Positions 28,868-40,000 of a DNA stretch of 64,000 nucleotides are shown one piece after another. This DNA comes from Salinivibrio kushneri (GTDB lineage Bacteria; Pseudomonadota; Gammaproteobacteria; Enterobacterales; Vibrionaceae). The notes beneath the pieces were generated by a model that was given only the letters and a program-made list of their open reading frames with translations, had not been told where the DNA came from and made no database searches. Location of the stretch: assembly GCF_027286325.1 (NCBI RefSeq), contig NZ_CP114588.1, positions 558,001 through 622,000 on the forward strand, in the 5' to 3' direction. The first letter of the stretch is position 1. Each line of letters starts with the position of its first letter. Both the position numbers and the translations under genes were made by a program.

Positions 28868-31800
28868 GTGTTTACTGTTTATCACTCTAATCAGCTCGAT
28901 CTGTTGAAATCGCTGTTGGTCTCTCTGATCCAACAGCGTCCGCTGTCTGACCCCTTTCAAAAAGAACTTATTCTGGTGCAAAGCCCCGGCATGGCGCAGT
29001 GGTTAAAAATGGCACTCGCCAACGAGCAGCAAATTGTCGCTAACGTCGAGTTCCCACTTCCCGCCACCTTTATCTGGCAGTTGTTTGTGCGGGTGTTGGA
29101 TGGCGTGCCTGAGCGCAGTGATTTCAATAAAGAGGCGATGACATGGAAGCTGATGGATATCTTACCCAGCTGTCTGGATGCGCCAGAGTTCGCTGATTTA
29201 GCCGCGTATTTGGAAGACAGCCAGGATCAGCAGCGTGCTTACCAGCTGGCCGAAAAAGTGGCCGATATTTTCGACCAGTATTTGGTCTATCGCCCCGAGT
29301 GGGTGCTGGCATGGGAGCAAGAACAACCGGTGCCTGAGCTTGACGATGTGCAGCCTTGGCAGCAAAAACTGTGGCGCCGCTTATACGATCACACCTTGGC
29401 GTTGGGTCAATCGCCTTATCATCGCGCCAACCTGTATCAAGAGTTTATCGATACCTTAACCAGTCATCAGCACAAACCTGAGGGACTGGCTGATATTGAG
29501 CGGGTCTTCGTGTTTGGCATCTCCGCGCTCCCACCACGCTATCTGGATGCGTTGCAAGCACTGGGCGAGCATGTGGAGGTGCATTTTATGTTCACCAATC
29601 CATGCCGTTATTATTGGGGCGATATTCGCGACAAGCGCTATCTGGCTAAACGTGCCGCATTGGCGCGGGATAAGATCAGCCGAATTGAAGACATCCCCGC
29701 CGAGAGCCAATTGGCACTGGGGCTTGATGAGCCTGAGCACGGTGAAGTAGGGAATAGCTTGCTGGCGTCGATGGGAAAACTGGGACGCGATAACTTACTG
29801 CTGCTCTCGGAAATGGCCTGTAATGAGATTGATAGCGGCTTTGTTGAGGTCACTCGCGATAATCTTCTGCATCACATCCAAGCCGATATTTTGGATTTGA
29901 ATGAGCCGGGCGATCCCAAGCAGACTGAAACCAGTGCGGCGAAAACAGAAATCGAGCCAGATGATGCTTCGATCGCAATTCATGCCTGTCACAGCCCGAT
30001 GCGCGAAGTCGAAGTGCTGCACGATCAGCTACTGGCGATGTTTGAGGCCAACCCATCACTGAGCCCCCGCGATGTGATTGTGATGGTGGCGGATATCAAT
30101 GCCTACAGCCCCGCCATTCAAGCGGTGTTTGGTAATGCACCGAGTGAGCGTTTTATTCCGTTTTCCATCTCAGATCGCAGCGCCGATCAAGAAAGCCCGG
30201 TGTTAGCCGCCTTTTTGCGTCTGCTCACCCTGCCTGATAGTCGATGCAGTGCGGCAGAGCTATTGGAAATTCTTGAGGTGCCGGCGGTATCGCGCCGTTT
30301 TGCCATCGACAGCCAACAGTTTGATCAGATTAAGCAGTGGGTGGAAGAAACCGGCATTCGCTGGGGGCTTGATACCCATACCGCGAGCCAATTTGCCTTG
30401 CCCGAGCAGTATCAGAATACGTGGCTATTTGGCCTGAAACGTATGTTACTCGGCTACGCGATGCCGAGTGAGGCCGGCTTGTTTGCAGACACTGTCCCTT
30501 ATGATGAAGTCCAAGGACTTAATGCGGAGCTGGCCGGGCGTTTAGGATTGTTTATCGACACCTTGATTCACTACCAGCAGCAATTGGCGATTGAATGCGA
30601 TGGCAAGGCGTGGGTGGCGCGGTTGACTCAAATGTTGGATGATTGCTTCGCCATTGAAGGCGATGAAGAGTTAGCGGTCAAATTGATCCGTACCCAGTTA
30701 GACAGTTGGCTGACACAGCTTAGCGATGCCGCCTTTACCCACACGCTAACCTTGCCCGTGGTGCGCGATTACTTTAATGATCGCCTCAATAACGAGCGAG
30801 TCAGCCAGCGCTTTTTGGCCGGTCAGGTCAACTTTTGTACCTTGATGCCGATGCGCTCCATTCCCTTTGATGTGGTGTGTCTGCTTGGGATGAATGATGG
30901 CGTGTACCCGCGCACAGTGCCCAGTGTCGGCTTTGATTTGATGGTCGGTCGCACGCGGGCGGGGGATCGATCGCGCCGCGACGATGATCGTTACCTGTTT
31001 TTAGAAGCGCTGCAGTCAGCACAGCAGCGTTTATATATCAGTTATGTCGGTCGCTCAGTGCAAGACAACAGCTTAAAAGTCCCATCGGTACTGGTCACCG
31101 AGTTGCTTGAATATTGTACTCAAGGCTACTGTTTGGCCGGTGACCGCGACTTACCCGAAGTCCAGTCACGTCAGCAGTTGGAAGAAAAACTTATCCAGTT
31201 CCATCCGCTAACGCCCTTTAGCCCTGATGCCTTTTCCGGTGCTGGAAGTTATGCACAAGAGTGGCTACCGGCTGCTCAAGGACAAGGGACACAACTGCCG
31301 GCATTTATTGGCGATGCGTTAAACCCTGATCCGGACAGCCACAAGGATCCCGTGATTGAGTTGGCTGAATTGCAGCGCTTTTGGCGGTTGCCCGTGCGTT
31401 ATTTTTTCCAACGCCGCTTGAAAGTCTTCTTTGAGCAGTTAGAAGCGCCGTTAGAAGAATTTGAACCTTTTAGCTTAGATACCTTGCACCGCTTTCAGCT
31501 ACGCGATCAGCTGTTAGCGCACTTTATTGAAACCGATGACAGTCCCCAAAGTGTGCAGGATTTTATGGCTCGACAGCGTGGGCAGGGCAAGTTGCCTTTG
31601 GCGTACTTTGGCGAACTGACCTTGGATACGCAAGTCACGGTGATCCGTGATATGTACCAACGTTTAACGCCTTTACTCGCCGCGCCGCGCCCCGATATTG
31701 AGCTTAATCTGACCCTTCCCACTGCGTCGGGTGAGGTACAACTGCAAGGTTGGCTCAACCGGCGTTATCAAGACAGCTTGGTCCGCTTTCATTGCGGCGA

Positions 31801-32248
31801 TCTGACCGTGCGTCATCAGCTTGCGGTATGGATCGATCATTTATGCCAATGCGCGATGGGCGAAGCCGTGCCGAGTACGCTGGTGGGGGTGAAAGAAACC
31901 ATCGAGTTTTCCCCACTCAGCAAAGATGACGCGCTTGCACACTTACAAGCTTTGGTTGAAGACTATCAACATGGCCTCAACCAGCCGCTTACCTATCTGC
32001 CAAGCTCAGTCGGCGCGGGGATAAAAGCCCGAGATGGCAAAAAAGGCTTTGATAACAGTGAAACCGGCCAAGAGAAAGCGCTGAAAGCGATACGCGAGGG
32101 GTTTGTGGGGGGCTTTAATCCTGGCGAAGGGCAAGATCCTTACGTTTACCGTGTTTGGTCGCAATGGCGAGAGAGCCTCGGCCAAGCGCTGTTAGCAACA
32201 GGCGATCGCCACTTAATGCCGATGCTAGCGCAGCGACAAAAACACTAG
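28868..32248 (+). CDS. recC: Exodeoxyribonuclease V gamma subunit RecC
   Basis: The RecBCD subunit that scans for Chi and splits the DNA duplex. The 1126-residue protein aligns with E. coli RecC (1122) from the start (VYHSNQLD versus VYHSNRLD) through LVQSPGMAQWL, ISALPPRYLDALQALG, FTNPCRYYWGDI, CHSPMREVEVLHDQLLAM, NFCTLMPMRSIPFDVVCLLGMNDGVYPR and GDRSRRDDDRYLFLEAL. The start is GTG at 28868. Unusually, recB does not follow directly: two unrelated genes and about 4.8 kb lie between. Confidence 0.97.
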   Translation: MFTVYHSNQLDLLKSLLVSLIQQRPLSDPFQKELILVQSPGMAQWLKMALANEQQIVANVEFPLPATFIWQLFVRVLDGVPERSDFNKEAMTWKLMDILPSCLDAPEFADLAAYLEDSQDQQRAYQLAEKVADIFDQYLVYRPEWVLAWEQEQPVPELDDVQPWQQKLWRRLYDHTLALGQSPYHRANLYQEFIDTLTSHQHKPEGLADIERVFVFGISALPPRYLDALQALGEHVEVHFMFTNPCRYYWGDIRDKRYLAKRAALARDKISRIEDIPAESQLALGLDEPEHGEVGNSLLASMGKLGRDNLLLLSEMACNEIDSGFVEVTRDNLLHHIQADILDLNEPGDPKQTETSAAKTEIEPDDASIAIHACHSPMREVEVLHDQLLAMFEANPSLSPRDVIVMVADINAYSPAIQAVFGNAPSERFIPFSISDRSADQESPVLAAFLRLLTLPDSRCSAAELLEILEVPAVSRRFAIDSQQFDQIKQWVEETGIRWGLDTHTASQFALPEQYQNTWLFGLKRMLLGYAMPSEAGLFADTVPYDEVQGLNAELAGRLGLFIDTLIHYQQQLAIECDGKAWVARLTQMLDDCFAIEGDEELAVKLIRTQLDSWLTQLSDAAFTHTLTLPVVRDYFNDRLNNERVSQRFLAGQVNFCTLMPMRSIPFDVVCLLGMNDGVYPRTVPSVGFDLMVGRTRAGDRSRRDDDRYLFLEALQSAQQRLYISYVGRSVQDNSLKVPSVLVTELLEYCTQGYCLAGDRDLPEVQSRQQLEEKLIQFHPLTPFSPDAFSGAGSYAQEWLPAAQGQGTQLPAFIGDALNPDPDSHKDPVIELAELQRFWRLPVRYFFQRRLKVFFEQLEAPLEEFEPFSLDTLHRFQLRDQLLAHFIETDDSPQSVQDFMARQRGQGKLPLAYFGELTLDTQVTVIRDMYQRLTPLLAAPRPDIELNLTLPTASGEVQLQGWLNRRYQDSLVRFHCGDLTVRHQLAVWIDHLCQCAMGEAVPSTLVGVKETIEFSPLSKDDALAHLQALVEDYQHGLNQPLTYLPSSVGAGIKARDGKKGFDNSETGQEKALKAIREGFVGGFNPGEGQDPYVYRVWSQWRESLGQALLATGDRHLMPMLAQRQKH

Positions 32249-32796
32249 CACCCAGAGAGGCCCGCCTCGTAGGAGTGATACGGCCTCTGTCTCCACCTCA
32301 CACTCTTAACTCTCCGCTCTCCGCTGTCCGCTTCTCTCTTATTAGCCAAGTTCACGCTTGGCTCTATGTTGTACTTAGATTGCCGTTAAACGCGTGATTA
32401 TTGATTTTTTTGATTATTTATTCTTTTATGTTGATTGATTAGTCATTGATGCGATCGGGCGATCATCATATGTAAGGCGTGAGGTGCATCGATATTTCTG
32501 CTTTTAGAGTGACAATTGTTACCAACTTGTTGGTTATAGATTGCGCGATCCGCCTCTCGTTAGGGGTCAATCTATTTGGGGTCTAAATATTTTTTAAACG
32601 ACCATTTGAATAGTTGCTATTCAGTTAAATTCCTTTTTAATCATATTGTTGTGTATTTTTTAATTGTTAGTGGACATATTAAAGGTGTGGTTTTGTGGCG
32701 TTTTTGTGATGTTTTTTATTTGAACGTGTAATTAACTTAACGCACAATGTCATCGAAAATTCACATAACAAACCATGAAAAAAAGGAAGTGCCTTC
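32249..32796. other. AT-rich region upstream of the secreted PHP-domain gene
   Basis: About 550 nt. The right half (32400-32780) is strongly AT-rich with T-runs and should carry the promoter of the gene at 32797. I could not assign a recognised operator, and no terminator for recC is clear. Confidence 0.5.
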
Positions 32797-35043
32797 ATGC
32801 ATAAATTCTCAAAAAGCGCAGTGGCAACCTTAGTCTCTGGCCTGTTGCTGGGTGCCTCAGCGCACGCCGACGTCAGTATTACTCAAGGCAAGACTGCGAT
32901 CCCCGATGGCGAGGCAACCCACGCTCAAGACATCACTGTGAAGAACGAGCATGTCGCGTTCGCGTTGGCGGTCGAGTCTGCGCCACCATGGGGTGTGCCA
33001 CGTGGCACCTTGGTGGATCTTGCGGCGGTGAAAAATGGCAAAATTGATCTAGACCGAGTCGCTTTTGCAGATTTCATCCCTAATAGCTGGTCGGCCTGGC
33101 CGAACGATCGCAAGTCGATTGATATTGTTGAAGACAGCGATGAAAAAGCGGTGATCAAAGTGAGCCGTAACTTCGACAAGGTCGACATTACCACTTGGTA
33201 TACCTTGGAAGCTGGCTCTGATTCGATTGGGCTGAAAACCGTGATGAGCAACCAAGGCGAAGACGATCTTGAGCTGGAATCAGGCCACACAATCTGGCCG
33301 GATACGGGTTATCAGTTCGCAGTGCCGGGGCTTGAAGGCAATGAAGAAGCGATGGCCGATAATGCCCTTGCCGATCGCATGGTGGCGTATGACCGAGATT
33401 GGGCGTTCGCACTGCATGCGCCTTACTTTGATCGCATCAAATACAATGGCCGCGATATGTATTTGGGCCACACGCTTAAAGCCGGTGAAACCCGTACCTT
33501 TGACTCAAAGCTCCAGGTTGTTCCAAACGGTGATATGGCACCAATTGTTAAAGCCGAAGCTGAGCGTCATGGCGAAGCGACGGGCACCATTAGCGGCCAA
33601 CTTCGCGCCGACAACGGTAACGTGCCTGCCGATGCAATTGTGATGATTGAGAAAGACGGTCACCCTTACGCGTGGACGCTCGCTAAAGATGGCCAGTACA
33701 ACATGGCATTGCCGGAAGGCAAGTACCAAGTGTACGGCACAGCAACCGGGCATGCGAATAGCCAGCCGCAATCCATTACCGTGAGTGCTGACAGTGAACA
33801 AACATTGGACTTCACGTCTCTGAAAAGCCCAGCGACGCTTGCGCTTAACGTAGAAGAAGCCGCCTCTGGTGTAGCCAAAGATGCGCGTGTGACCATCATC
33901 GAAGGCCAAGCGCCACCGGTTGAATTTTTGGGTAAACGCACCTTCTTCACGGACTTGCTGCCAGCAGGCCATGCTGAGCTAAAACTGGCACCGGGTGAAT
34001 ACAAGCTGGGCATTAACGCCGGTGCGGGCTTTACCGCAGAATCACAAACCTTGGACGTGACGCTCGAGTCGGGCAAAACCAACCAACAAGTGGTGAAAGT
34101 GCCACAGGTTACCTTCCCAAATCGTAACCATTGGTATGGTGCTGATTTGCACCACCACGGCAATGTTTTGGAAGGGGTAACCCCACCAGAAATCGTGGTG
34201 CGTGCTCAGTTGGCAACCGACTTGGATCTGACCTTTATCAGTGATCACGACTCCACCATTAATCACAAAGTGTTTGCTGACTTATCAGCAAAACGTGGTG
34301 TGCCTTTCATTCCATCGATTGAAATCTCACCATCGTGGGGTCACATGAACCCATTCCCCATCGACAATGGCGCCGCGCTGACGGTCGATCCGGGTACTGA
34401 TGACGTGCATACTTTGATTGATGCTGCACATGATATGGGGGCAGAAGTGGTGCCGATGAACCATCCATATAACGATTATGGCTACTTCACCAATATCGCT
34501 AAGGATGCGGTGCCGGGTGGTAAGACCGACCGTTTCGACCTGATGGAGCTTAACGCACGTGTCGATAACGAGCCGACGCTTGAAAAAGCGCACAAGCTTT
34601 GGGATCAAGGCGAAGCCATGTACCTCACTGCGGGTACCGATACCCATGATGCGTGGAACCAGCTCACCGGTCGTATTCGTATGATGGCTAGCGTTGATGG
34701 TGAATTGACACCGCTCGCTTTTGCTAAAGCGTTAAAAGCCGGTCACGGCTATGCCACCCAGGGGCCAATCCTGTACCCACAAAACATCATGTTTGGTGAA
34801 ACCGCCAAGGCAGGTGATAAATGGGATATTAACGTTGTCGCCGCTGATGGCCTCAAAGAAGTGCGCTTAATCGGTCAAGGTGGTGAGGTGCTAAACAGCA
34901 TTACCATTAACCCTGAAGAGAGCACACAGCGTCTTGAGCTATCACTGCCTATTCCTGCGGATGCAGAGGGTTGGATCAACTTAGAAGTGGAAGACAAAGA
35001 CGGCAGCACGGCATGGACCAACCCAGTTTGGCTTCAGTCGTAA
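32797..35043 (+). CDS. Secreted CehA/McbA-type PHP-domain metallohydrolase
   Basis: A 748-residue protein with a signal peptide ending near AHA (about residue 24). An N-terminal beta-rich domain is followed by carboxypeptidase-regulatory/prealbumin-like repeats (about 265-430) and a C-terminal PHP-type metal centre: DLHHHGN (450-456), SDHDS (482-486), a later MNHPY and GTDTHD. The CehA/McbA family includes carbaryl esterases and related hydrolases, but most secreted members have unknown substrates. It is probably periplasmic or extracellular. It stands alone between recC and the chemoreceptor, with its own terminator. A strong ribosome site (AAGGAAG) precedes the ATG. Confidence 0.82.
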   Translation: MHKFSKSAVATLVSGLLLGASAHADVSITQGKTAIPDGEATHAQDITVKNEHVAFALAVESAPPWGVPRGTLVDLAAVKNGKIDLDRVAFADFIPNSWSAWPNDRKSIDIVEDSDEKAVIKVSRNFDKVDITTWYTLEAGSDSIGLKTVMSNQGEDDLELESGHTIWPDTGYQFAVPGLEGNEEAMADNALADRMVAYDRDWAFALHAPYFDRIKYNGRDMYLGHTLKAGETRTFDSKLQVVPNGDMAPIVKAEAERHGEATGTISGQLRADNGNVPADAIVMIEKDGHPYAWTLAKDGQYNMALPEGKYQVYGTATGHANSQPQSITVSADSEQTLDFTSLKSPATLALNVEEAASGVAKDARVTIIEGQAPPVEFLGKRTFFTDLLPAGHAELKLAPGEYKLGINAGAGFTAESQTLDVTLESGKTNQQVVKVPQVTFPNRNHWYGADLHHHGNVLEGVTPPEIVVRAQLATDLDLTFISDHDSTINHKVFADLSAKRGVPFIPSIEISPSWGHMNPFPIDNGAALTVDPGTDDVHTLIDAAHDMGAEVVPMNHPYNDYGYFTNIAKDAVPGGKTDRFDLMELNARVDNEPTLEKAHKLWDQGEAMYLTAGTDTHDAWNQLTGRIRMMASVDGELTPLAFAKALKAGHGYATQGPILYPQNIMFGETAKAGDKWDINVVAADGLKEVRLIGQGGEVLNSITINPEESTQRLELSLPIPADAEGWINLEVEDKDGSTAWTNPVWLQS

Positions 35044-35067
35044 ACCTCGAGTCTCAATCAATGAACC

Positions 35068-35092
35068 AAGGCCAGCCATGCTGGCCTTTTTT
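35068..35092 (+). terminator. Rho-independent terminator after the PHP-domain gene
   Basis: A 9-bp stem AAGGCCAGC/GCTGGCCTT with CAT loop followed by T-rich sequence. Confidence 0.88.
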
Positions 35093-35174
35093 ATGTTCGC
35101 TTTTGAGTGAATCATCGCTCACCGCCAAGGAGTTACCAAGTAGCCTTGGTGATCCTCTCATTATTAAGGCTTTA

Positions 35175-36785
35175 TCAGTGCGAAAACTGAGAGAGACCTT
35201 GCTTGACACGGTGGCTGAGTGACAGTGCTTTGTCAGTCAGATCACGGGTGTCATCGCTGGCTTGGGCATTTTGATGAGACACCTCGGTGATAGCTGCCAG
35301 GTTTTTGGCGACTTCCTCAGCGGCCGCTGCTTGTTGAGTGGTTGAGGTGGCCACTTGGCCATTCAAAGCGGCAAGTTCTTGAACCTGAGTTTGCAACGCA
35401 CCCATGTCACGGCGCGCCGCTTGCGCGTCACTGACACAGGTCTGTGTTTGTTGTTGACCATCCGCCATACTACTCACCGCATTTTCAGCTCGAGTTTGCA
35501 GCGTGCCGACAATATCACTGATGCGCGTGGTCGACTCTTGCGTGGATTGCGCTAATTGGCGAACCTCATCGGCAACCACTGCAAATCCACGTCCCGCTTC
35601 ACCCGCTCGTGCTGCCTCAATCGCTGCATTGAGCGCGAGTAGATTAGTTTGTTCAGAGATGGTGTTGATGACAGTCGTGACATCACTGATTTGTTGGGTG
35701 GAATCGGCGAGTTCACGCAAGATCTCGGACGTATCATCAACACGTTGCTGCACGGTTTCCATCGCGCTGGTGGCGCGTTGCAAACTGCTATCGACATCGT
35801 TAATGAGCTGTGTGGCGCTATCGGTTTGCGAAGCATTTGACTCGGTAAGGTATTGCACGTCACGCACGGCGGTAGAAAGCTCTTCAACGGCGCTTGCCAC
35901 AGAGTCGAGAGTGCGGTTTTGCTCTTCAACCGCACGGGCGGTGCTGGCAGCAAGGCTTGCCACCTCTTCACTGCCTTGATGTTGTTCGCTCACATTGGCA
36001 TCTACTTGCGAGATTAGCTGCTGCAGTGCATCTAAAGCTTGGTTGGTATGCCGAGTCATGTCGCTAATTTCGTCATTACCATGCACTGTTGCGCGTTGAG
36101 TAAGGTCGCCACCTGCGAGTGAGGATATGACGCCGCGTAGCGCCATCAATGGTGTCAGCATTGCACGAGTGAGAGCGCTGGCTAGCACGATCATCACCGC
36201 ACTAATCAAGGCGGTAACGCCTGCTGCTTTAAGTGCTTGCTGCCAGGCTTGTGCGCGCAGGTCGTCGAGGTAAAACCCTGAGCCTACCATCAAATTCCAA
36301 GGACCAAAACGCTTTACCACACTGAGCTTTTCAACCGCTTGATGACTGCCCGGCTTTTGGAAAGTATAGCGAGCGAGCCCACCATTAGCTTGATTAGCGG
36401 CCTGGGTCAGAGCGGGTAAAATCGATTGGCCGTCGGCATCAACAATTTGCCGCGTGTTTTTGCCTACTGCACTTTCGGCACCGGCAATCATCACATCATT
36501 GCGATCGACGATAAAAAAGTAGCCGGTTTGGCCATATTTGAGTGCGCTGACAGCATGAAGAACAGATTCGGGGGGCGTGTTTTGGTTGGGGTATTGCCGG
36601 TGCATGGCGTCTAGGTAGTGCCAGGCCATATCGACTTTTTTGTGCATTTGAGCGATGCGCTCTTGCTTGATGGCCTCAAAATGGGAAAAAGAAAGGTAAG
36701 CGGCCAAACTGACGAGACTCAATACGGCTAAGCCAACTAAAAGTAAGAGCTTATTACGCACCGAAAGTCGGTGGATGAGCGGCAT
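35175..36785 (-). CDS. Methyl-accepting chemotaxis protein with Cache sensor domain
   Basis: A 536-residue chemoreceptor: first membrane helix (about 11-31), a periplasmic single-Cache domain (about 35-185; [35 protein letters not shown]), second helix (about 190-210), HAMP ([19 protein letters not shown]) and a long signalling coiled coil with the conserved tip [19 protein letters not shown]. No C-terminal CheR/CheB-binding pentapeptide is seen. This Cache type often binds small organic acids in other receptors, but the ligand here is unknown. A good promoter and a Fur-box-like sequence lie upstream. Confidence 0.93.
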   Translation of the reverse strand: MPLIHRLSVRNKLLLLVGLAVLSLVSLAAYLSFSHFEAIKQERIAQMHKKVDMAWHYLDAMHRQYPNQNTPPESVLHAVSALKYGQTGYFFIVDRNDVMIAGAESAVGKNTRQIVDADGQSILPALTQAANQANGGLARYTFQKPGSHQAVEKLSVVKRFGPWNLMVGSGFYLDDLRAQAWQQALKAAGVTALISAVMIVLASALTRAMLTPLMALRGVISSLAGGDLTQRATVHGNDEISDMTRHTNQALDALQQLISQVDANVSEQHQGSEEVASLAASTARAVEEQNRTLDSVASAVEELSTAVRDVQYLTESNASQTDSATQLINDVDSSLQRATSAMETVQQRVDDTSEILRELADSTQQISDVTTVINTISEQTNLLALNAAIEAARAGEAGRGFAVVADEVRQLAQSTQESTTRISDIVGTLQTRAENAVSSMADGQQQTQTCVSDAQAARRDMGALQTQVQELAALNGQVATSTTQQAAAAEEVAKNLAAITEVSHQNAQASDDTRDLTDKALSLSHRVKQGLSQFSH

Positions 36786-36836
36786 GGTGGTACTCCCTGT
36801 ATGAGTTGTATATGAATGATAGTTATAAGCGAACCA

Positions 36837-36865
36837 TTATTAATAGAAATAAAAATAAATATCAA
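36837..36865 (-). promoter_or_regulatory. Promoter of the chemoreceptor gene
   Basis: Minus-strand TTGATA (36860-36865) and TAATAA (36837-36842) have a 17-bp spacer. It lies about 52 nt before the ATG. Confidence 0.6.
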
Positions 36866-36870
36866 CCCTT

Positions 36871-36889
36871 GATAATGAGTATTAATATC
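36871..36889. promoter_or_regulatory. Fur-box-like palindrome
   Basis: GATAATGAGTATTAATATC matches the 19-bp Fur consensus GATAATGATAATCATTATC at 15 positions, with both ends intact. It lies 5 bp upstream of the chemoreceptor -35 element and about 145 nt from recB. The region is AT-rich, which raises the chance of a random match. Confidence 0.45.
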
Positions 36890-37033
36890 ATTTGGGGTGG
36901 TGTGAGTATAAATAAAAGTCGATGATTTGGGCAGGAAAATCTTAGCGAGCTCAGCGGGGTAAACGTAGTTAGAATATGTTTTACCCCAAGGGGTTGCTAC
37001 AATAGCGGGCAGACTAGGCGATGAAATAATGAT

Positions 37034-40000
37034 ATGGAACCGCAGATCCTCAACCCGCTCACCTTGCCACTTGATGGCGTCCGATTAATCGAAGCCTCCG
37101 CTGGCACCGGAAAGACGTTTACCATTGCTGGCTTGTACCTGCGATTGTTGCTTGGGCATGGCCGCACAGCGCCGTGTCGGGTCGAGCAAATACTGGTGGT
37201 GACGTTTACCGAAGCGGCAACCCAAGAGCTAAAAGACCGTATTCGGCGTCGCATTCATGAGGCGCGTTTTGCCTTTATGCGCGGTAAGAGTGACGATCCT
37301 ATCATTGAACCTTTGCTGGCAGAGATTAGCGATCATAAAACCGCGGCGCAGCGACTGTTAGAGGCCGAACGTCAGATGGACGAGGCGGCCATCTATACCA
37401 TTCACGGTTTTTGTCAGCGGATGCTGACCCAAAATGCGTTTGAGTCGGGCAGCCTGTTCAGTCATGAATTTGTCACCGACGAGCGACAGATCAAAGCGCG
37501 CGCGGCGGCCGATTTTTGGCGTCGTCGTTTTTATCCGCTGCCTAAATCGTTAGCCGGTGTGGTGAGCAGCTACTGGCCCGCGCCAGAGGCCTTATTAAAA
37601 GAGATTGCGCCCTATTTATCCGGGCCGGCTGTCACGGTCAAGGCGCCAGATCTCGGCGAAGATCTTATGGCGGCACACCAAGCGGCGATTGCCAAGATTG
37701 ACGGGGTGAAGCGCGCATGGCGCGAGGCGGGGGAGCAGATCACCGAACAACTCAGCGCCGCTAAACTCGATGGCCGCAGTTATCGCAAAGATCATCTGGC
37801 AAACTGGCTGAATGCGGTGGAACAATGGGCCAATGCCGAGACGCTTGATTACCAATTGCCTGACAAATTGGAAAAATTCGCTCAACAGACATTAGCGGCC
37901 AAGAGTAAAGCAGAACCACCGAGTCTAGCGCTATTTGATCAAATTCAGGCATTGGTTGATCAGCCGCCGACGTTAAAACCGGGTTTAACCGCGCTGGCGA
38001 TTAAAGAAGTGAGGCAGCTGCTCCGCCAAGAAAAACGTCGCCAAGGGTGGCTCTCGTTTGACGATCTCCTTTCTCAACTTGCCAGCGCACTTGACCAAGA
38101 TAGCCAAGGCCAGTTGGCTGCACGTATTCGCAGCTTATATCCAGTGGCAATGATTGATGAGTTCCAAGACACCGACCCGCTGCAATATCAGATTTTTAGT
38201 ACTGTCTATCAGCCGCCAGTGGCGGACGATGCCCCTGTATTCGCAGACGCAGACGCAGAGACAGACACAGACACAGAGGAAGAGGATGAGCGCACCGGTT
38301 TAATGATGATTGGCGATCCTAAACAGGCGATTTATGCCTTTCGTGGTGCCGATATCTTCACCTATATTCATGCCCGTGCACAGGTGAGTGATCACTATAA
38401 CCTCGCCACCAACTGGCGCTCGACAGATGGCATGGTACGCGGAGTCAATGCCTTGTTCTCACGTGCCAAGGCACCGTTTGTCTATCAAGACAGTATTCCC
38501 TTTTTAGAGGTGGCCTCTTCGCCTAGCGCCAAACAAAAAGCGCTGGTGGTGGAGGGAAACGAGCAGCCCGCGCTCACCTTTTGGCATCACAGCCCGGATG
38601 AGTTGTGTGCCAAGCAAGATTTTGAACAGACCTTGGCGGTGAGTACCGCACAGCATATTACTCAGGTACTCAACCAATCGGTGGCGGGCAATAGTTATCT
38701 ACAAACTCCGTCCGGCCGAGCCGACATTCAGCCGCACAATATCGCCGTGTTGGTGCGTACCGGACGCGAGGCACAGCTGGTCAAGCAAGCACTGGCCGAA
38801 AAAGGCGTGGCGTCTGTGTATCTTTCTAACCGTGATAATGTGTTCGCCAGCCCCGTCGCCAGCGATATTGAGCGCATTTTAGTGGCGGTGATGCAGCCTG
38901 AAAACGAGCGTAAGTTGCGGGCAGCGCTAGCCAGCCCTTTATTTGGCCTGACCGCTGAGCAGCTGGCGTTACTCAATCAAGACGAAGCCTTATGGGAGCA
39001 AGAGGTGGTGGCCTTTAGCCATTACCGTGATACCTGGCAGCGCCGTGGGGTGATGCCGATGCTTCGCCAAGTCGCCAGTGCCCGCCAAGTGGCAGAAAAC
39101 TGGTTGGCGATGCCGCAAGGCGAGCGCTGTGTGACCGATTTTTTGCATATCGCGGAGTTGCTGCAAAGTGCCAGCCAGCAATTGGACAACCCACACGCGC
39201 TGATCCGTTGGCTACAAGAGCGAATGGCCGAGCCGGCTCAACAATCGGAAGAGCAGCAGGTGCGGTTGGAGTCGGAGCGTGATTTGGTGCAAATCGTCAC
39301 CATCCATAAATCGAAAGGCTTGGAATACGATCTGGTTTACTTGCCGTTCGCTTGTCAATATCGCGAAAGTAGCCAACCGTTTTATCATGATGAACAGTAT
39401 CAGCCGGTGCTGGCGCTGGATAATGTCGATGAAGGCAAAGAGCGCGCTGAAAAAGAGCGGCTGGCTGAAGATATCCGCTTGCTGTATGTGGCGGTGACCC
39501 GTGCTGTGTATGGGTGTTTTATCGGCTGTGCGCCTCTTAAACAAGGTAACAGTCGGCAAAAAGACTCGGCTTTGCACTTAACGGCCCTCGGTTATTTGCT
39601 CCAGCATGGAGAAGCCGGTGATGCTAGCTTGCTGGCCGAGAGTTTGGCTGGATTGGCGAGCGCAAGCGATGCGGTGGCGGTGGTCGCGCCGCCTGAACCG
39701 GATGAGAGCCGTTATACCCCTCAAACGGGGGCGCACGAGGCGCTAACCGCCCGTCAGTTTGACGGCAAGATTGACCGTCAGTGGCGCTTAACCAGTTACT
39801 CAGGGCTGTTAAAACAAAGCCATCACATCAGTGCTTTGCCAACATTAGCCAGTTACGACTTGGACGCGGACGACGATCTCGCTGACGAGGAGACAGCGGA
39901 TGTGGCGGTGGATCCTTGGTCAGTTTTTGCGTTTCCCAAAGGCGCGCGAGCCGGTACCTTTTTACACACCTTATTTGAAGAGGTGGACTTTACCGCTGAT

